A DNA stretch of 51,459 nt. Origin: Arthrobacter sp. Bi83 (GTDB lineage: Bacteria; Actinomycetota; Actinomycetes; Actinomycetales; Micrococcaceae). The notes below the pieces were generated by a model, which had not been told where the DNA came from, searched no databases, and worked only from the letters and a program-made list of their open reading frames with translations. The stretch covers positions 1 to 51,459 of the forward strand of contig NZ_CAKKLY010000035.1 of assembly GCF_918698095.1 (NCBI RefSeq), in the 5' to 3' direction. This document shows, piece after piece, positions 43,583-51,459 of this stretch; positions within the stretch are counted from its first letter, which is position 1; every line of letters begins with the position of its first letter. Both the position numbers and the translations under genes were made by a program.

Positions 43583-44441
43583 CTATGCGGCGCGGAGACC
43601 GTCCAGCGTGCGGGCGGCAGCATCAGCCAGATCCCGGACACCGGGACCCGCCTTGAGGATGTCCCGGCTGGACGTCCCCAACACCTGCGGATAGGCGGTG
43701 CCGAAGGTCTTCCGGAGATCTGCAGGCGTGGCACCCTGGGCACCCAGGCCCGGGGCCAGAATGGGTCCACGGACTGCTCCGAGGTCAAGACCGAGGTCCG
43801 TGAGGGCCGATCCCACCGTGGCGCCCACTACGAGGCCGACGGAACCAAGCGTTGCCCCATACCGCGTATTTTCGGCGGCGGCTGCCTGCACGATCCTGCG
43901 GGCGACGGAGTCGCTGCCGCCCACGTGCTGGACCGAGGCCCCCTCCGGGTTGGAGGTCAGGGCCAGGACAAACACGCCGCGGCCGTACTCCGCCGCGAGG
44001 TCCAGGGCGGGGCGGAGTGACTCGAACCCGAGGTACGGACTCAACGTCACGGAGTCCGCGGCGAGGGACGAGCCGTCCCGAAGCCAGGCGTCGGCGTATG
44101 CGGCCATGGTGGAGCCGATATCGCCGCGCTTGGCATCAGCGATGCTCAGCACGTCGGCCCCCGCCGCTGCCTCCAGCGTCCGCTCCAGGGCGGCCATCCC
44201 GGCGGAGCCGTGTCGCTCGTAGAGCGCCACCTGCGGCTTCACCGCGGCAGCGAGGGAACCCACGGCCTCCAGGACTGTCAGTGAAAAGCGCTCCAGGCCC
44301 GCGGCGTCGTCGTTCAGTCCCCAGGCCTGCAACAGCGCCGGGTGCGGATCGATGCCGACGCACAGGGGCCCGCGGTCGGCCATGGCCTGGCCCAGCCGGG
44401 AGCCGAAGGACTCCCGGCCGGGCGTGGCTGCTGCCTCTGGC

Positions 44442-44449
<8 letters not shown>
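43583..44449 (-). CDS. pyrF: Orotidine 5'-phosphate decarboxylase
   Basis: PyrF makes UMP, the last step of de novo pyrimidine synthesis. The 288-aa protein is of the long actinobacterial subfamily: [15 protein letters not shown] at the N-terminus, then the catalytic [20 protein letters not shown] with DxKxxD. The phosphate-binding end APGLGAQGA is typical. Its ATG overlaps the carB stop by 8 bp, so it is translationally coupled. Confidence 0.95.
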
Positions 44450-47755
<3,306 letters not shown>

Positions 47756-47756
<1 letters not shown>

Positions 47757-49051
47757 TACTTCTTGTCCTCAGTGTTGTTGTCGATCGGGTTGTGCTGTCC
47801 CTGGGCGGGGTGCGCGGCGTCCACGGGTTCACCGGAGAGTCCGGCGGTCTTGCCGTCCCGTGTGCCTTCCATCAGGTCAATGAAGCGGTCGAACAGGTAG
47901 GCGGCGTCGTGCGGGCCGGCTGCTGCCTCCGGGTGGTACTGGACCGAGAACGCCGGGATGTCGAGGCACGCGAGCCCTTCCACGACGTCGTCGTTCAGGC
48001 TGATGTGGCTGACCTCGACCCGGCCGTAGCGCTCTTCGGGCGCCGCGGTGGGACCGTCGAGCGGCGCGTCGACGGCGAAGCCGTGGTTCTGCGAGGTGAT
48101 TTCCACTTTTCCGGTGCGGCGGTCCATGACCGGCTGGTTGATGCCGCGGTGGCCGTAGCGGAGTTTGTACGTGCCGAAGCCAAGGGCCCGCCCCAGGATC
48201 TGGTTGCCGAAGCAGATGCCGAAGTAGGGCAGCTTCTCGTCCAGCACCGAGCGGAGCAGCTTCACCTGGTTGTCTGCCGTCGCGGGGTCGCCCGGGCCGT
48301 TGGACATGAAGAAGCCGTCCGGGTTGACGGCTTTGACGTCCTCCATGGTGGCGGTGGCGGGCAGGACATGGACGCGGACGCCGCGCTCGGCGAAGCGGAT
48401 CGGCGTCATGGCTTTGATGCCGAGGTCGATCGCCGCGATGCTGAACCGGGGGTCGCCGTCCCAGCCGTGGTCCTTGGGCTCGACGACGTAGGCCTCGTCG
48501 ATGCTGACCTCTTCGGCCAGCCGGGCGCCTTCCATCGGCGCGCTGGCGAGCACGGCGTCGACCAGTTCCTTGTCGGTGGCCTGCGCTGCGCCGCCAGAGA
48601 AGATGCCGGCGCGCATGGTCTTGTGTTCGCGCAGGTGGCGGGTGATGGCGCGGGTGTCCACACCCTGGATGCCGACGATGCCCTGCTCCACGAGTTCATC
48701 GTCCAGGCTGCGCTCAGAGCGCCAGTTGGACGGGCGTCGCGCGGCGTCGCGGACGATGTAGCCGGCCACCCAGATCCGGCGCGACTCGGCGTCTTCGCTG
48801 TTCACACCGGTGTTGCCGATGTGCGGCGCCGTCTGCACCACCAGCTGCCGGGCGTAGGACGGGTCCGTGATGGTCTCCTGGTAGCCGGTCATGCCGGTGG
48901 CAAACACCGCCTCGCCGAGGGCGGTGCCCTGGGCGCCGTAGCTCGTGCCGCGGAAGATGCGGCCGTCTTCGAGGACCAGGGCGGCCGGGGTGGAACTTGC
49001 TGCTTGAGGCGCAGTACCTGCGTTTGCTGTCACTTTGTTGGTGTCCGTCAC
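47756..49051 (-). CDS. carA: Carbamoyl phosphate synthase small subunit
   Basis: CarA hydrolyses glutamine and delivers ammonia to CarB. The protein has the N-terminal [18 protein letters not shown] and the class I glutaminase with the catalytic Cys in [16 protein letters not shown] and His/Glu in [20 protein letters not shown] is also present. I chose GTG 49051 (VTDTNKV), 431 aa, because GGAAAG lies 7 nt upstream and it begins 4 bp after the preceding stop; ATG 49075 has no ribosome binding site. Confidence 0.95.
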
Positions 49052-49055
49052 TGTA

Positions 49056-49577
49056 TTACTTTCCACTATGGGCATCTGCCTGAGGGCCTGCGGAGATCAA
49101 TTCCTGAAGTGTTTGGAGGAGGGCCGGTTTGTCCGCGGCCCTCCGGGTGCGGAAGCCGGTGTCCAGTTCGTGCTGTCCGAGCGTCCAGCTCAGCACCAGC
49201 AGCCCGTCTTTCTCGACGAACTTGCCGGCCATGCCGCTGTCCTGGCGGACGCCTGACAGACTGGCCGCGGGGATGAACAGCGGCCCGGCTCCGGACCGCT
49301 CAAAGAGCACACCCTCCGGGTGGACGGTGAGTTCCGCGTTCGTGCGGATGCCGAGTCCGTGCACGGCGATCCGGTCCAGCCAGTCGCCGGCCGTGGTGGA
49401 CGCGACGTACTGGCCGTCCGCGGCTGCAAGCGGCATGCTCAGGTCGGCCGGAACGGGGGGCAGCTGTTCGACGTCGGACTGGCGCCGCAAACGGTTCCGC
49501 CACCCGATGCCGATCAGGACCAGCACAAGGGCGATGAGCGGCAGCGTGGTGACCAGCGTCAGGGTCTTATTGTCCAT
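49056..49577 (-). CDS. Membrane-anchored PH-like protein in the pyr operon
   Basis: A 173-aa protein with one N-terminal TM helix ([19 protein letters not shown]), a basic stop-transfer (RNRLRRQ), and a cytosolic domain of ~120 residues. The domain reads [44 protein letters not shown] and [19 protein letters not shown] (parts) and resembles bacterial PH domains. Mycobacteria carry a similar membrane protein between pyrC and carA. Its function is unknown. Its start overlaps the pyrC stop by 1 base and carA starts 4 bp later, so it is expressed with the pathway. Confidence 0.8.
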   Translation of the reverse strand: MDNKTLTLVTTLPLIALVLVLIGIGWRNRLRRQSDVEQLPPVPADLSMPLAAADGQYVASTTAGDWLDRIAVHGLGIRTNAELTVHPEGVLFERSGAGPLFIPAASLSGVRQDSGMAGKFVEKDGLLVLSWTLGQHELDTGFRTRRAADKPALLQTLQELISAGPQADAHSGK

Positions 49578-50980
49578 CAGTACGCGCCCACCGGCGCTGT
49601 GGCGGCGTCGGCCGGGTAGCGGTAGGGGGTGTTGAGCTTGCCGTCCAGGACGGTGGGGTGGCCCTTGAAGAACGTGGCCACGACCTTGCCCGGGAGCTCC
49701 ATGCCGCGGAACGGCGAGTTGCGTCCCATGGTGGCCATGGCGGACGGGTCCACGGTCCAGCGCGCGGCCGGGTCCACCAGGATGATGTTGGCGGGCTCGC
49801 CTTCCTCCAGGGGGCGGCCCTGGTCCGCCAGGCGGCCGATCCCGGCCGGCGCAATGGAGGTCGCCCTGGCGAAATCAGCCCAGGTCATGAGGCCGGTCTC
49901 GATCATGGCGTGCTGGACGACGGACAGGGCGGTCTCCAGCCCGGTCATGCCCATTGCCGCCTGCGCCCACTCGCATTCCTTGTGTTCGCTCGGGTGCGGA
50001 GCATGGTCGGTGCCCACCACGTCGATGGTCCCGTCGGCGAGGGCGGCGCGCAGGGCCTGGACGTCGGCGTCGGTCCGCAGCGGCGGGTTGACCTTGTACA
50101 CGGGGTCGTAGCTGCGGACCAGCTCGTCGGTGAGCAGGAGGTGGTGCGGGGTCACTTCGGCGGTGACGTTGATGCCCCGGCCCTTGGCCCAGCGGATGAT
50201 CTCCACGGACCCAGCGGTGGACACGTGGCAGACGTGGAGGCGGGAGCCCACGTGCTGGGCGAGCAGGACGTCTCGGGCGATGATGCTTTCCTCGGCGACC
50301 GCCGGCCAGCCCGTCAGCCCGAGGACGGCGGAGACTTCGCCTTCGTTCATCTGGGCGCCGGCGGTGAGGCGGGGTTCCTGCGCGTGCTGGGCCACCACGC
50401 CGTCGAACGCCTTGACGTATTCCAGGGCGCGGCGCATCAGGACGGGATCATGGACGCAGATGCCGTCGTCGGAGAACATGCGGACCTGGGCGCGGGAGTC
50501 CGCCATGGCGCCGAGTTCGGCCAGCTGCTCCCCGGCAAGGCCAACTGTGACGGCGCCGACCGGACGGACGTCCACCCAGCCGGCGGCGCGGCCCAGGCTG
50601 TGGACCTGCTCCACCACTCCGGCCGTGTCGGCAACGGGGGTGCTGTTGGCCATGGCATGTACGGCGGTGAAACCGCCCAGTGCCGCCGCCCGGGTTCCGG
50701 TCTCGACGGTTTCGGCGTCTTCGCGGCCGGGTTCGCGGAGGTGAGTGTGGACGTCGACCATGCCCGGCAGCGCGATGAGGCCGTCGGCATCGATGACGGT
50801 GGCGCCGTCGGCAGTGTCTGTCTCCGACAGGTCCGTGCCGCGCGCGGTGATGACGCCGTCGCGGATGAGCAGGTCCTCGGCTCCGGCTCCGAGGATGGCC
50901 GCTCCGCGGATGAGGTAGGTTTCGCTGCTTCCGGCGGTGGCGTTGCTGTTGGCGCCGTTGTCGGCAGATTGTTCAGCCAT
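49577..50980 (-). CDS. pyrC: Dihydroorotase
   Basis: PyrC cyclises N-carbamoyl-aspartate to dihydroorotate. The 467-aa type I enzyme has the zinc motif DVHTHLREPG (residues ~75-84), the later His in VAQHAQEP and LHVCHVSTAGS, and the closing GTDHAPHPSEHKECEWAQAAMG (parts). A Thr/Ala-rich N-terminal extension of ~20 residues precedes the fold. It overlaps pyrB and the PH-like gene by one base on each side. Confidence 0.96.
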   Translation of the reverse strand: MAEQSADNGANSNATAGSSETYLIRGAAILGAGAEDLLIRDGVITARGTDLSETDTADGATVIDADGLIALPGMVDVHTHLREPGREDAETVETGTRAAALGGFTAVHAMANSTPVADTAGVVEQVHSLGRAAGWVDVRPVGAVTVGLAGEQLAELGAMADSRAQVRMFSDDGICVHDPVLMRRALEYVKAFDGVVAQHAQEPRLTAGAQMNEGEVSAVLGLTGWPAVAEESIIARDVLLAQHVGSRLHVCHVSTAGSVEIIRWAKGRGINVTAEVTPHHLLLTDELVRSYDPVYKVNPPLRTDADVQALRAALADGTIDVVGTDHAPHPSEHKECEWAQAAMGMTGLETALSVVQHAMIETGLMTWADFARATSIAPAGIGRLADQGRPLEEGEPANIILVDPAARWTVDPSAMATMGRNSPFRGMELPGKVVATFFKGHPTVLDGKLNTPYRYPADAATAPVGAY

Positions 50981-51459
50981 TACTTGCTCTCTTTCAGGGT
51001 GGCGGCTGGTTCGCGGGTGTCCCCGGAGAGCAGCAGATACAGGGCGGCCATGCGGATGGACACGCCGTTCCGGACCTGGGCGAGGACGGTGGAACGTGGC
51101 GAGTCGGCGGCGGCGGCGGAAATTTCCAGCCCGCGGTTCATGGGACCGGGGTGCATGATGATGGTGTCCTTGAGGCCCAGGCTGTCCAGCGCGCGGAGCC
51201 GGTTGTCGTCAAAGCCCCAGCGGCGCGAGTACTCGCGGGTGGAGGGGAAGAACGACGCATTCATCCGTTCGCCCTGGACCCGGAGCATCATCACGGCGTC
51301 AACGCCCTTTTCGAGCGTTTCGTCCAGGTTGTAGCTGACCTTGCACGGCCACTTGTCGACGCCGATGGGCAGCAGGGTGGGCGGGGCAACGAGCGTCACC
51401 TCGGCGCCGAGCGTGCGCAGCAGCCAGACGTTGGAGCGCGCGACACGGGAGTGCAGGAC
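50980..51459 (-). CDS. pyrB: Aspartate carbamoyltransferase (C-terminal part)
   Basis: This is the C-terminal third of PyrB (160 codons including stop); the rest lies beyond the right edge. Seen are the continuing frame [32 protein letters not shown] (parts), [26 protein letters not shown] (the VQxER motif) and [12 protein letters not shown]. It condenses carbamoyl phosphate with aspartate at the first committed step of pyrimidine synthesis. The operon promoter and any pyrR lie outside the window. Confidence 0.95.
   Translation of the reverse strand, partial: VLHSRVARSNVWLLRTLGAEVTLVAPPTLLPIGVDKWPCKVSYNLDETLEKGVDAVMMLRVQGERMNASFFPSTREYSRRWGFDDNRLRALDSLGLKDTIIMHPGPMNRGLEISAAAADSPRSTVLAQVRNGVSIRMAALYLLLSGDTREPAATLKESK

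Overview
The window looks like a piece of chromosome from a high-GC actinobacterium of the Micrococcaceae, most like Arthrobacter or Pseudarthrobacter. The evidence is the strong G/C third-position bias, the actinobacterial integration host factor next to gmk, a PriA without a Walker A loop, a DUF3097 gene, a CIRCE-controlled hrcA-dnaJ operon, frequent GTG/TTG starts, and the order pyrB-pyrC-(PH-like)-carA-carB-pyrF-mihF-gmk-rpoZ-coaBC-metK-priA. The genus is inferred from gene content only. No prophage, insertion sequence, CRISPR array, rRNA or tRNA gene was seen.

Layout. 1-3772 (minus): phoH, ybeY, a CorC/HlyC-type CBS protein and era, with overlapping ends. 4160-5074 (plus): a GerMN lipoprotein. 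5129-8187 (minus): CIRCE, hrcA, dnaJ, rsmE, a heat-shock operon. 8314-9168 (plus): DUF3097. 9222-14613: a looser block of single genes (alpha/beta hydrolase, SDR, small membrane protein, AraC regulator plus VOC protein, XRE regulator plus DUF2975 protein, DinB-like protein) that reads as accessory. 14791-15210: DUF4870 protein with a 20-bp terminator stem. 15307-18426 (minus): lepA, hemW. 18607-19632 (plus): orphan PemK/MazF-like gene, rpsT. 19745-23770 (minus): comEA, comEC, holA. 23967-24452 (plus): small membrane-anchored protein. 24477-28342 (minus): leuS and degV behind an attenuation leader. 28499-32767 (minus): glpD, glpF, glpK for glycerol use, with a divergent SorC-type regulator. 33829-37381: DUF6176-like protein (minus), then aldo/keto reductase, alpha/beta hydrolase and glycosyltransferase (plus). 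37378 to the right edge (minus): the pyrimidine operon running into mihF, gmk, rpoZ, coaBC, metK and priA.

The most interesting signal is the leuS leader. A short reading frame, MRAILLLS-stop, carries three consecutive leucine codons. It starts 6 nt after a TAGAGT -10 box and is followed by a perfect GC hairpin with a U run, then by leuS. This is the architecture of ribosome-mediated attenuation sensing charged leucyl-tRNA. Other points are a set of apparently leaderless genes, a ComEC without its metallo-beta-lactamase domain whose end overlaps holA by 67 bp, an orphan PemK/MazF-like gene beside lepA, and inverted repeats in the glp region that could be operators. Several starts have been moved from the longest open frame to a start supported by a ribosome binding site or family length (hrcA, DUF2975, DUF4870, leuS, glpF, carA, sorC-like and others).
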